DNA from: Jaenimonas drosophilae
Taxonomy: Eukaryota; Euglenozoa; Kinetoplastea; Trypanosomatida; Trypanosomatidae
Direction of reading: 5' to 3'
NCBI GenBank assembly: GCA_030849065.1
Contig: JASAON010001411.1
Location: 1 to 22,376 of the forward strand
DNA length: 22,376 nt
Translations under genes and position numbers: made by a program
Part shown: positions 9,398 to 17,336 of the stretch, in pieces
Position numbering within the stretch: position 1 is the stretch's first letter
How the letters are laid out: each line of letters starts with the position of its first letter
Notes under the pieces: generated by a model
The model's input: the letters and a program-made list of their open reading frames with translations, nothing else
Databases searched by the model: none
What the model was told of the DNA's origin: nothing

Positions 9398-10106
9398 TGA
9401 AAAAAGAAGAAAAGAAAACAAAACAATATTTAAAAAACTTCTGTTTTGTTGTCTGTGTGTAATTGGCTGTTGATGGAAGGAGCAAACACCGCAAGATGGT
9501 GAGATACCTGTTCCAAAGAAACAAAAAAAAAACTGAATATATCTGCGTCGTGTTTTGGTGATGAATCAATGAGAGTGTGTGTATTGAGGGAGGAGGAACA
9601 CCCCCATACAACCTTGCTCCACACAACCAGTGAGTGTTGTACGAGTGGGCGTATACCTTGGAAGAACAAGAAGAAGGAGATGGAAGGAGAAGGAGGTTGG
9701 CATCATGATCAACATGAGTGCTGTCAGGCCAATGAGGGATGAATCTTCTTCATTGAAGTACGCAATGTACGTCGGTGAATTGCACCAATGAAAGATGAGG
9801 TGAGAGAATAATCAACGAACCTCCAAAACAAAGCAAAAAAAAAACGGTATGTGGCAGATCAATGGTTGGCGCAGCACAAAAGCGTTCACCACACACATAC
9901 AACAAAACACTTTTACATAAGAGTAATTGAAGAAAAGTGGTGTACGACACGAAAAAAGACGTCAATCAACATCAACATCATCCAAGATTAGGACGAAGAA
10001 ACACAAAAACCAAAGAATATGCGTATGATGTTGTTGGTGAGATGGCCAATCCATCACCACACACATACGCACAGAAGAATACAATGAAGAATACACCCAC
10101 ACACAA
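9398..10106. other. Spacer between the 315-aa membrane protein and the orphan gene
   Basis: Besides the acceptor at 9508 the stretch holds T-rich runs on the coding strand (around 9835-9845 and 10000-10010). It is probably the 3' UTR of the orphan gene. I see no supported gene here. Confidence 0.55.
9508..9534 (-). promoter_or_regulatory. Putative trans-splice acceptor for the 315-aa membrane protein
   Basis: The coding strand shows a run of ten T followed by GTTTCTTTGGAACAG, with AG at 9509-9508, about 110 nt before the ATG. A second T/C run immediately precedes the ATG without an AG. Confidence 0.55.
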
Positions 10107-10988
10107 CTACTTGCAATGAGGAGCAGCAGGAGTGAGAGGATGAGTGTTGTTGTTGTTGTAGGTGAAAGAGCGATGCCAACGTGTGTTGGTTGGCCTGGGA
10201 CGTACCGCCACACAACGCCCGTTGATGTTGCTGCGTTTAGCAATTTCAAGTTTTGGCTCATCAACCATCTTGCTGAGGTGTGGCAGCAGACTCTGAGGAC
10301 CTGCCGTACGAAGAGGTGGCCTACCACCATCATCCATGTAGTTGTGCTCGCCAATGGTGATGTGCACGAAGTAGATGCCGTCATCCTTCTCGACCTCACC
10401 CGCACCTGATTGTGCCGCCATCTTCTTGGTTGTTGTTGCTGTTGTTGGTGTTGTTGTTGTATAAGGAGCTCCGTTCATCCGCTCGGACGACACTGTTTCA
10501 TTCTTGAAACCAACGAGATGTGGTGCCACACATCCACATGCTTCGATGTTGCGCATTGGATGAAAGGGAATGTGATGCGGCCGACGTGGTGGAGGTGCTC
10601 GCGACATGAGCGCGGTGGTCCACTCACAATTGTTGTTGTTTTCATCCTTATCCATGTGGTTGGAATTGCGCGTTTTGTAGGAATGATGCGCCATCTCACT
10701 CTGACGAGGCACCACACCATCATCATGATGATGATGATGAAGTGAAGATGATAATATAGAAGAAGGAGTAGGTACGTTGCCATTTGCGCGCAACACCAGC
10801 AAAGGTAGCTCATCTGGTACATCCACAGCAATGGATTCTGAGTTAAGCCTCGGAACAAAACCAACGAACTCCATAGACGTGGAATGTTTATTCTTGCCAA
10901 GAGGGATAAACGCATCACCAACACATGATGTTGGTACGCCACCAAAATGAGGCGGAGGCTCCGCTGAATCACGTGGATGTGGATGCAT
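10107..10988 (-). CDS. Low-complexity hypothetical protein
   Basis: The product is 293 aa from the ATG at 10988-10986. There is no membrane span or signal peptide. Two stretches look like folded or conserved protein: residues ~24-70 (with STSMEFVGFVPRLNSESIAV) and ~200-275 (with DDGIYFVHITIGEHNYMDDG, and LEIAKRSNINGRCVAVRPRP). Between them lie runs of His (84-88), Asn (117-120) and Thr (177-187), and a Pro/Arg-rich stretch. No family is recognised. A minus-strand ORF in another frame (10475-11137) overlaps it but is a composition artefact of Cys/Val/Leu repeats. Support comes from frame length, an upstream acceptor 49 nt before the ATG, and a stop (TAG) followed by A/T-rich spacer. The downstream neighbour is the 315-aa membrane protein. 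Confidence 0.6.
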   Translation of the reverse strand: MHPHPRDSAEPPPHFGGVPTSCVGDAFIPLGKNKHSTSMEFVGFVPRLNSESIAVDVPDELPLLVLRANGNVPTPSSILSSSLHHHHHDDGVVPRQSEMAHHSYKTRNSNHMDKDENNNNCEWTTALMSRAPPPRRPHHIPFHPMRNIEACGCVAPHLVGFKNETVSSERMNGAPYTTTTPTTATTTKKMAAQSGAGEVEKDDGIYFVHITIGEHNYMDDGGRPPLRTAGPQSLLPHLSKMVDEPKLEIAKRSNINGRCVAVRPRPTNTRWHRSFTYNNNNTHPLTPAAPHCK

Positions 10989-11036
10989 GCACGAACAAGA
11001 AGGTGGAGTGTACGACAGTAAGACCTTCGTGTTGTT

Positions 11037-11074
11037 CTAACACATGTAGATGATGAAGAAAGAATAGAGAGGTA
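11037..11074 (-). promoter_or_regulatory. Putative trans-splice acceptor for the orphan gene
   Basis: The coding strand reads TACCTCTCTATTCTTTCTTC, then ATCATCTACATGTGTTAG, with AG at 11038-11037. The predicted leader is 48 nt. Confidence 0.55.
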
Positions 11075-11090
11075 GCATGAGTGATGAACG

Positions 11091-11106
11091 CACACACACA
11101 CACACA
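11091..11106. repeat. (CA)8 microsatellite
   Basis: A dinucleotide run next to the palindrome at 11105-11120, just upstream (on the coding strand) of the acceptor of the orphan gene. Confidence 0.9.
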
Positions 11107-11120
11107 TGCATATATGCATG
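11105..11120. repeat. 16-bp perfect palindrome
   Basis: CATGCATATATGCATG equals its own reverse complement. It sits between the (CA)8 run and further ATGCAT copies, upstream of the orphan gene. It could extrude as a small cruciform or bind a dimeric protein; equally it may be chance in an AT/CA-rich spacer. Confidence 0.6.
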
Positions 11121-11445
11121 CATCTGCATCCGTACATCAGTGGTGAAGAAGGGGTTTTATTTCTTCATTGTGGAAGTACCTAGAAGCTTAGCATTGGATT
11201 GACGCCAACAACACATACGAACGCACAACAACAACAACGTGATGATGATGATCGTGTTGGGTGAGGTACATACATCATGCGTCTGAGTTATGTCAGTGTT
11301 GTGGGCGGAAGCGAACCAAAAAAAACATATTGTTGCATACGTGCTATACGAAAATATAATAATAATAATCACACATACTATATTATGATACTCCTAGCGA
11401 TGAGTGGTGTGTGTTGCAACAACATCGCACACAACACCCACACCT

Positions 11446-12666
11446 CTACTGCTGAGCACACTCCATCTGTTCAGCTGTTGATGTTGTTTCTTCGGTGTTG
11501 GTGGTTCGCGATGTGGTGGGGATTCTGGCCGGCCGCACACTTTGTGGCACCGCCAACTTCTGTGCGAGCAGCTCCACACCTCTGCCGCTGTAGTTGTATG
11601 CAGCAGACATCACCATCTCCATCAAGGCCTCCCCGACGCACGCATCCCTCTTCACATTATATTCAGAATCATCATCATCATCATCATCACGACGAGGAAG
11701 AAAAAAATTAAAGAAGGATTTACGTTTTGACGAAGTTACGACGTATTTCCACTTGCGGCTGCGCAGGTCGTGCTCTGGTGTTGTTTTGCACTTTTGCGTT
11801 AAAGTTTGCTCAGGGCAGTTCCACACAATCTGTGTTCCTTCTGTGGCAATGATAGTATGATGATGATGATGATCATCAACGTCATCACCCATCACGAACA
11901 ACTTCTTCGTCAGGGATGTGTTGCGAAAGTTGGGGTTCGGCAAACCCAAATTGTGAGATACACCAAAGAAGAAGTTGAGAACAACACCCTTACGTGGGTT
12001 GCGGTCCATGTACTCATACGTGATGTTGGTGATGGAGCGTAGAGCATCATGATCATGTGCCTCAATCGTGACATCAACGTCCGTCGTGTGAAGAAGGGCG
12101 TGGAACCAAAAGAAGGGGATGCCACCATGTGGGTCAGATGCGGCACGCATCAACGTCTTGTGCTCCGTATCCTCCCTGTTGCTCATAACATTTGCAGCAT
12201 CATTGTTGTTGTTGTTGCTGTTGTTGTGTGAAGGATGCGTGTGGCTGTGACGATGTTGATCGATGGCGGCAATTTCTTCGGGCGTGATGTCTCGCACTCC
12301 ATTGATGATGTCGGAGCGAATGTCGTGGAGCACCTTCGCTGCTTCAAGGTGTTGCAGGCGCAACATGGCCAACTCATCCATATACACCTTCTTCTTCTTC
12401 TTGTATGCCTTGAAAAGGCCTTGGAGGGCGTAGGTCTCGCGAAGTTTAGGCTTTGACCTCATGAAGATCATTCGTAGATCATCATCATCATTGCCATCAA
12501 CACATATGCCATCATCAATATTCTCCTCGTTCTCGTCCTCCTCATCGTTTGCACGATCGCCACCAACGACGTTTTCCACGTGCTCATTCGTATCGTGTGA
12601 TTCATCGGTTGTGGTGTGCTGCAGAGCTTCGGTTGGATCTGCATGTTGTGGAGGTAAGACAGACAT
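11446..12666 (-). CDS. Nucleosome assembly protein (NAP/SET family histone chaperone)
   Basis: The product is 406 aa from the ATG at 12666-12664; the frame is open 23 codons further but only through Thr repeats with no ATG. NAP family hallmarks appear in order: an acidic N-terminus (residues 41-63); a long helix (~75-125) with ALQGLFKAYKKKKKVYMDEL and ending RSDIINGVRD, like the NAP1 dimerisation helix; then the core: GGIPFFWFHALL (181-192), HDHDALRSIT (204-213), VVLNFFFG (228-235), NPNFRNTSLTKKLFV (244-258), and the diagnostic KSFFNFFLP (316-324). It should bind H2A-H2B or H3-H4 in nucleus and cytoplasm. Unusual points are His/Asn inserts (139-155), a five-His run at 266-270, and a C-terminus that is Thr-rich rather than the usual long acidic tail; only a seven-Asp run at 327-333 remains. 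Confidence 0.88.
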   Translation of the reverse strand: MSVLPPQHADPTEALQHTTTDESHDTNEHVENVVGGDRANDEEDENEENIDDGICVDGNDDDDLRMIFMRSKPKLRETYALQGLFKAYKKKKKVYMDELAMLRLQHLEAAKVLHDIRSDIINGVRDITPEEIAAIDQHRHSHTHPSHNNSNNNNNDAANVMSNREDTEHKTLMRAASDPHGGIPFFWFHALLHTTDVDVTIEAHDHDALRSITNITYEYMDRNPRKGVVLNFFFGVSHNLGLPNPNFRNTSLTKKLFVMGDDVDDHHHHHTIIATEGTQIVWNCPEQTLTQKCKTTPEHDLRSRKWKYVVTSSKRKSFFNFFLPRRDDDDDDDSEYNVKRDACVGEALMEMVMSAAYNYSGRGVELLAQKLAVPQSVRPARIPTTSRTTNTEETTSTAEQMECAQQ

Positions 12667-12700
12667 GGTCTCTTGTGTTGTTGTTGTTGTTGTTGTTGTT

Positions 12701-12730
12701 CTGAGTGTGTGAAGGAGAGATGATGGAGGC
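12701..12730 (-). promoter_or_regulatory. Putative trans-splice acceptor for the NAP gene
   Basis: The coding strand has GCCTCCATCATCTCTCCTTC followed by ACACACTCAG, with AG at 12702-12701, 35 nt before the ATG. A further T/C tract (GTCCTTCCTTCCTTTTG) lies 25 nt upstream and TATAAATG about 80 nt beyond that. The leader itself is an AAC repeat. Confidence 0.55.
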
Positions 12731-13425
12731 AACAAGAGTGTGGCAGTCAGGTCAAAAGGAAGGAAGGACGATGATGATGATGATCACTTGTTCGTGAAGA
12801 TGAGCATTTATAGAAGAATGCAAATCAGCATCACAACACATGAGTGTTGATGTACGAATGCTGAGAAAACAAGAACAACAGTGGAGAGAGAACTATCAAC
12901 GACACCAACGGGAAAAAAAGAGAGTGAGAAACATAAGTGGCTGGCCTATCGTGTGAAATGTACGCTGCTGCTGGAGGTACATGCCATGGTTGATGTGTGG
13001 TGCATCCACGCACAACACTGGATGCACAGCAGCCAACATCAACCACAAGGACGTTCCAAACAACACACGTGCGCATGAATGAAGTGGTAGTAGGAGAGCT
13101 TCCACAAACACCGTGTACGCAGAAAGATGATGATGGAGGTGAAGAAGGAGAGTGATGAAGATCCCAGTACGTGTGTGTGTGGGGAAAGAGAGAAAAAAAA
13201 CCAACAATAAGTGTTTGTACCTCTCCGTGTGTGTATGTGTACGTGCGCAACAACATTCATCACCTTCTACATACAGACACAATGAGAGGTACGTACATTT
13301 ATAATCACAATTATATAAGTTGATTGTGTCGTGTATGCCAAGACATCACGACCTCTCTAGCAACAGTTCCTCCAAACACACACCACGTACAACTCACACA
13401 CAATCCTCATTCAATGCAGTTTATT

Positions 13426-13445
13426 CACACACACACACACACACA
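13426..13445. repeat. (CA)10 microsatellite
   Basis: A dinucleotide run in the presumed 3' UTR of the 256-aa membrane protein gene. Confidence 0.9.
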
Positions 13446-13569
13446 ACACAGCCATACATCCGACAAAACAAAGGAAACTGAAGGAAAAAAAAGAGACGCA
13501 ACAACAACACACAAAAAAAACTTGATGATGAAGTTCAACGCATCATCACAAACCTTCACCAGCAACAAC

Positions 13570-14340
13570 TCAGCCCTCGTGAATCCACACTTCGTGATCA
13601 TCGACGTGCATCGGTGAGTTGCTGAACCCACTCACCTCACCCGCACGTGCATTGTAGGATGCGTGGCCATAAATATCCTGTGAGGGAAGACGAATGTGGT
13701 GTGATGATGCGTGCTGATACATAACTTTCATGCGTGCTGTGTGTGGGTGTGGCCGCAGATCTACATCACCCAACACCTCCTCCTCTTCTGCATGAAGATG
13801 TTGTTGGTGTGCTTCGGTGTTTTGATGGGCAAACCTCCCCATCGCCACTTGCCACATGTGCGGCTCATTGCCGAAGAGATGCATAAATAGGTGGTTGGGG
13901 AGATTGGCTTCCAAGGCAGCCTCGTTGATCTCCCACGGTGCCACATCTGCATCACCAACCGAAGATGTGGTTGATGATGTAGATGTAGGTGATGGCACAG
14001 CTGTTGGTGTTGCGTGAGGTGATGCAACAACATCCACGGCAATCACAACTTCATCGGGTGAGGGATGTGCGTTGATGCGTGCAATGCGCCGCCGTCTTCG
14101 CTCAATCCGCGCCACATTGGCCTCATCCACCTCATCTGCAGGAACACCAACACAAAAAGAGCGAGCATGTTCGTGGAGGTATGCCACAAAGACATCATCA
14201 GGCCTGCGCTCGCGTTTACGAGCACGGAAGTAGTACAACAACATCAAACCAATAATGAGAAGAATTAGACCGCTACCAATGGCACAAACCATGGCTACAA
14301 AACCGCTCACCACATCATCACCACCACGCCGGCGCTTCAT
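13570..14340 (-). CDS. Single-pass membrane protein with cytoplasmic-type tail (paralogue of the gene at 8450-9397)
   Basis: The product is 256 aa from the ATG at 14340-14338. A basic start (MKRRRGGDD) is followed by one strong span at residues ~13-37 (VAMVCAIGSGLILLIIGLML) and then a very basic RARKRERR. The tail has an Arg-rich segment (78-90), a Ser/Thr/Pro linker holding VPSPTS (115-120), an acidic/His-rich region, and a C-terminal SQDIYGHASYN (220-230). The order span, basic stretch, (D/E)-x-x-x-AYL (DVFVAYL, 49-55), VPSPTS and Tyr-Gly motif repeats that of the 315-aa protein, so distant common descent is plausible though overall identity is low. No database family is recognised. An acceptor lies 62 nt upstream. 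The stop is TGA. Confidence 0.75.
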   Translation of the reverse strand: MKRRRGGDDVVSGFVAMVCAIGSGLILLIIGLMLLYYFRARKRERRPDDVFVAYLHEHARSFCVGVPADEVDEANVARIERRRRRIARINAHPSPDEVVIAVDVVASPHATPTAVPSPTSTSSTTSSVGDADVAPWEINEAALEANLPNHLFMHLFGNEPHMWQVAMGRFAHQNTEAHQQHLHAEEEEVLGDVDLRPHPHTARMKVMYQHASSHHIRLPSQDIYGHASYNARAGEVSGFSNSPMHVDDHEVWIHEG

Positions 14341-14401
14341 ATTGTGATGATGATGATGATGATGTGCTTTGCTTGCGTTTGTGTTCGTGTATGACGGATT
14401 T

Positions 14402-14419
14402 CTACAAAAGTTAGAGGAG
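14402..14419 (-). promoter_or_regulatory. Putative trans-splice acceptor for the 256-aa membrane protein
   Basis: The coding strand reads CTCCTCTAACTTTTGTAG with AG at 14403-14402, a compact pyrimidine-tract/AG pair giving a 61-nt leader. Confidence 0.55.
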
Positions 14420-14523
14420 CTCGTCTGACTCCACCACCGCCACCACTGCGTAGAACAGGTTCTATTATTGATGTTTCAGATTGTGAATGATGATGGCGAT
14501 GGAGATGAAGATGAAGATGATCT

Positions 14524-14552
14524 AGCTTCTGCCTGCCCTGTTGGCAGAAGCT
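14524..14552. repeat. Perfect 10-bp inverted repeat (hairpin)
   Basis: AGCTTCTGCC (14524-14533) and GGCAGAAGCT (14543-14552) are exact reverse complements around a 9-nt loop. As RNA from the minus strand this gives a stable stem with six G-C pairs. It lies about 105 nt upstream of the acceptor of the 256-aa gene, where a preceding transcript would be cleaved and polyadenylated. Confidence 0.75.
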
Positions 14553-14963
14553 CTACGCACAAACAACACAGGAAGAAGTGAAGGACGACGGGTGTAGGAT
14601 GAGCAACACGGCAACATACAGTGAGAGATGATGAAAACAGCATCCATTCATGCGCGTGTGTGGTTAAATCAATACGAAATGGTGCTTGATGCATCCACGT
14701 GGTTGCATATACCAAGACGTAAGGTGTGGGTATCAGCGCCATTATAGCATTCACCAGGGGCAAGAAAACAAAAAAAAAACGAAGATCGAAGTTGTGGCAA
14801 ACACATTTGCCATCTTGAAGTTGGTACTAGCCAACTACACATGTGATTGATGATGATGTATCACGTCCATCAACACACGCACGCACAAAACAAACCACTG
14901 CAACTCCACAGACATGCGTTGGGAGCTCTACGGCAAGAGGATGGATGAGCGAGCATCATTCAA

Positions 14964-15155
14964 TCACGAAAACACAACACGTGAAACCAAACTTGTCTGT
15001 GTGTATATAAAATATGAGGAGTGTGTTTGTGATTGAAGATGAAAAAAACAATACGCAACAAAAAGAACAACCACTACGAACACTCCAATGCAGAATACTT
15101 GATGTTGAAGCTCATGATGATGATCATCCACCACCATCAACAACTTCATCATCAT
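14964..15155 (-). CDS. Possible small membrane peptide (63 aa)
   Basis: A 63-codon frame opens with three consecutive ATGs at 15155 and ends in TGA. Residues ~19-38 (QVFCIGVFVVVVLFVAYCFF) form one membrane span, followed by a short Ser/Thr-rich tail. The context is striking: a run of ten T after CACCTCTGCACCC, then the first AG at 15163-15162 and CAG directly before the ATG. That is the best acceptor-to-start spacing in the window. It would be another one-span product among the membrane genes nearby. Against it: the T-rich, Val/Phe-heavy composition could arise by chance, there is no homology I recognise, and it lacks the Tyr-Gly C-terminal motif. It could equally be a short leader ORF on a longer transcript. 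Confidence 0.35.
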   Translation of the reverse strand: MMMKLLMVVDDHHHELQHQVFCIGVFVVVVLFVAYCFFHLQSQTHSSYFIYTQTSLVSRVVFS

Positions 15156-15200
15156 CTGCGCCTATTTGTTTGGGCTTGATATAAAGAAAAAAAAAAGGGT
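15156..15200 (-). promoter_or_regulatory. Putative acceptor of the 63-codon ORF
   Basis: The coding strand has a run of ten T and CTTTATATC, with no AG until 23 nt beyond the tract apart from CAAG, then AAATAG and GCGCAG directly before ATG. Confidence 0.45.
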
Positions 15201-16182
15201 GCAGAGGTGGAAGTATATCTACGGCAAAGCGAACACTATCGCACACACGTACACACAAAAAAAAGGAAAAGAGTTGCTCTGCCGCTTCTGACGTTGAGTG
15301 TATGTATGTGTAGATGGAGAAGTACGCACATGTGTTGATGATGTTGGTCGTAGCGAGAGAAGTCAGAGAGAGATGATGGCCACCACCACAGCATCATCAC
15401 ACACACGATGCGCGCCAACGCAACAAAAAAAAGAAAAGAAAAAGAAACAGAGAAGATAAACGGAAGGAACGAAAGATGAGGAGGGGATATATGTGAGGTG
15501 TGCGTTCTTGTGTGTGTACGAGTGGGCAGCTGTGAGGCATACACAACATCATCGGTAGCATCATCATCTACGGGTTGCTAGCCAACACATTTACCACACA
15601 AGACATGAAACACACATCCTGGCAAACACTCACTGAAAAACCAAGAACACGATGTAGCTCACCGATCGGTAGCAACCAAAAAGAAACGTGTGAGAGTGTG
15701 CGTCATCCGAAAAAAAAAAGTTGGGATGATGATTAATGTTCCATCATCCATCCATGTGTAGCTCATCCAATATCACCATTTTTCAAGAAGATGCAGCACT
15801 CACAAGCCAATCAAAGAACAAGAACAACAACAATAAAACCAAAGATAAAAAAGGAAAATATCACTGAAGAGCATCTCCAGAGAACATCACTCACTCTTCC
15901 ATGAAAAGGAAGTTCCGTTGATATCACATAAAAACAAAAATCAACAACAACAAAAATAAGTGATCAATCATCATCTACACAGACGAGGCATCCAACAACC
16001 TCTTCACACACCCGTTCACGGTGAGAGGAAAACGCATACTGATGGAGCTTCTTGCGAATGATGGTGGTGATGAAGAAGAACAATTAGAATGGTGATGCAA
16101 GACAACACCCAACACACAAACAACTAGAAACAGAAGAAGCAGAAGCTATGTTGTTGCTGTTGTGAAGGAGTATGTGGGTGCG
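15156..16182. other. Long spacer downstream of the 362-aa gene
   Basis: The stretch is dominated by T/C tracts on the coding strand. The longest is at about 15422-15475 and reads CTTTCGTTCCTTCCGTTTAT then TTTCTTTTTCTTTTC; others lie near 15705-15715 and 15780-15960. A 102-codon frame (15236-15544) overlaps the tract and is mostly its translation. I see no supported gene beyond the 63-codon candidate. Confidence 0.5.
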
Positions 16183-17271
16183 TCATGCGGTGGTGGAGGT
16201 GCATCGCTCATACCTCACCGGGCAGCCGTAGAGATCCTCGGAGGAGCTTCGTTGATGAAGCATCGCACGCATCTCTGCGCGCCTCTGCCGCGACAACAGA
16301 CGCGGGGAAATAGCCAACTCCTCATAGCAGATTGGCCGGTAGGTATGAAACATGGATGGCTGCGTGGATGCGCACGGCGCACACGTGGGGGGTGATTCCT
16401 GTGAAGATGTTGTGCAGCGCACCAGCGGCTCACCGAGCTGCGCAACATCTTCATCCGAAACCATGGCCTCATCCACATCACGAGCCTTTTGGTAAAACAG
16501 CACACGTTGCTCCACCAACTTCTCCGCGTAGGCTCTACGTGTGATGGCCAAGGTACACAAGGCCAACTCCTCACGGCACACCTTCACAACAATGGGTGCG
16601 TGAGAGCTCTTGCGTTGACGTCGCAGCTGACGTGAATCATTCAGTTGCTGAGTCTTGCGTTCATCGGCACTCGTAACCATCATGCGGTAGAAGGGCACCT
16701 CAATCTGTGGTGAGGCTGAGGTTGGGGTCGTGAGCATCTCCTCCGGCCAGACATACACCATCCTGTTGTTGTTGTTGTTGTTGTTGTTGCTGTCGGTGAT
16801 GATGTTGTTGATGAATAAGTTGCGGTGAATGAAGTCAACGATCGATGGAGGCATGGGTATGGGCTTGAGCAACGCACGATGGCGGAGCTCATCCATGTAC
16901 CACGGTGTTTGCCGCCTCAGCCAACACACAAGGGCAGATGCTGTGGGTGGATGTTTGTGAGGATGGGCATGAAGGTGTTGTGTTGGTGTATGTGCCACCA
17001 TCTCTGTGGAGGTTAGCGAACACTTCTGTGTGTTGCTGGTGTGTGTGGTGGTGCTTGACATGGGATCAGTAGAAGCTTGTGGTGAGCCGGGAAAGTAGGA
17101 ACGACGGTGCGCATCCACGTGATCCTCCTCCTCGACGGTGCTGCGGTTTGTTTGGATGAATGAACCTGGCGTAATAAGGTTGCGTGGCGGCGATACGAGC
17201 GCAGAGCCGTGCCCGTAGGTGAAGAGTGGGCCATCACCATCAACAAGGTTGTGGTTCTCCGTCAACATCAT
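16183..17271 (-). CDS. Hypothetical soluble protein with Asn tract
   Basis: The product is 362 aa from the first ATG at 17271-17269; a (GT)n run upstream makes a false Cys-Val extension. There is no membrane span or signal peptide. Residues 1-110 are low-complexity and Thr/His-rich. Residues ~112-150 (LVCWLRRQTPWYMDELRHRA...) and ~170-280 (MVYVWPEEMLTTP, LEQRVLFYQKARDVDEAM-like helices) look folded, separated by an eight-Asn run at 162-169. Residues 213-221 are strongly basic (SRQLRRQRK). The C-terminal part has spaced Cys residues (286, 297, 300, 315) and ends SSSEDLYGCPVRYERCTSTTA-like, with the Tyr-Gly...Tyr pattern shared by the membrane proteins downstream. No family is recognised. The stop is TGA. 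Confidence 0.65.
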   Translation of the reverse strand: MMLTENHNLVDGDGPLFTYGHGSALVSPPRNLITPGSFIQTNRSTVEEEDHVDAHRRSYFPGSPQASTDPMSSTTTHTSNTQKCSLTSTEMVAHTPTQHLHAHPHKHPPTASALVCWLRRQTPWYMDELRHRALLKPIPMPPSIVDFIHRNLFINNIITDSNNNNNNNNRMVYVWPEEMLTTPTSASPQIEVPFYRMMVTSADERKTQQLNDSRQLRRQRKSSHAPIVVKVCREELALCTLAITRRAYAEKLVEQRVLFYQKARDVDEAMVSDEDVAQLGEPLVRCTTSSQESPPTCAPCASTQPSMFHTYRPICYEELAISPRLLSRQRRAEMRAMLHQRSSSEDLYGCPVRYERCTSTTA

Positions 17272-17283
17272 CACGACACACAA

Positions 17284-17301
17284 CTCAAGAAATGTTAACA
17301 A

Positions 17302-17336
<35 letters not shown>

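Larger units (their letters stand above)
10989..11445. other. Spacer between the orphan gene and the NAP gene
   Basis: The stretch holds the acceptor at 11037, the (CA)8 run, the 16-bp palindrome, GAT/CAA runs, and an (AAT)n run at 11355-11370. The part nearest the NAP stop is presumably its 3' UTR. Confidence 0.55.
12667..13569. other. Spacer between the NAP gene and the 256-aa membrane protein
   Basis: The stretch contains the NAP leader (AAC repeat), a TATAAATG element near 12808-12815, an imperfect inverted repeat at 12831-12851 (CAACAC...GTGTTG), and a (CA)10 run at 13426-13445 just downstream of the membrane-protein gene. Coding-strand T/C tracts near 13175-13200 lead into no supported ORF. 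Confidence 0.5.
14341..14963. other. Spacer with hairpin upstream of the 256-aa membrane protein
   Basis: The stretch holds the acceptor at 14402, a perfect hairpin at 14524-14552, a GATGAAGAT run next to it, and a T-rich run on the coding strand at 14766-14780. A 95-codon minus-strand frame (14476-14763) crosses the hairpin but has no acceptor or recognisable composition. Confidence 0.5.

Noticed and set aside
10475..11137. Minus-strand ORF of 220 codons overlapping the orphan gene
   Set aside because: It begins in the CA repeat as Cys-Val runs and continues as a Leu/Arg/Met-rich shadow. The other frame has better composition and an acceptor just upstream of its ATG.
15236..15544. Minus-strand ORF of 102 codons
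   Set aside because: Most of it is the translation of a long T/C tract (Phe/Leu/Ser), which is better read as a processing signal.
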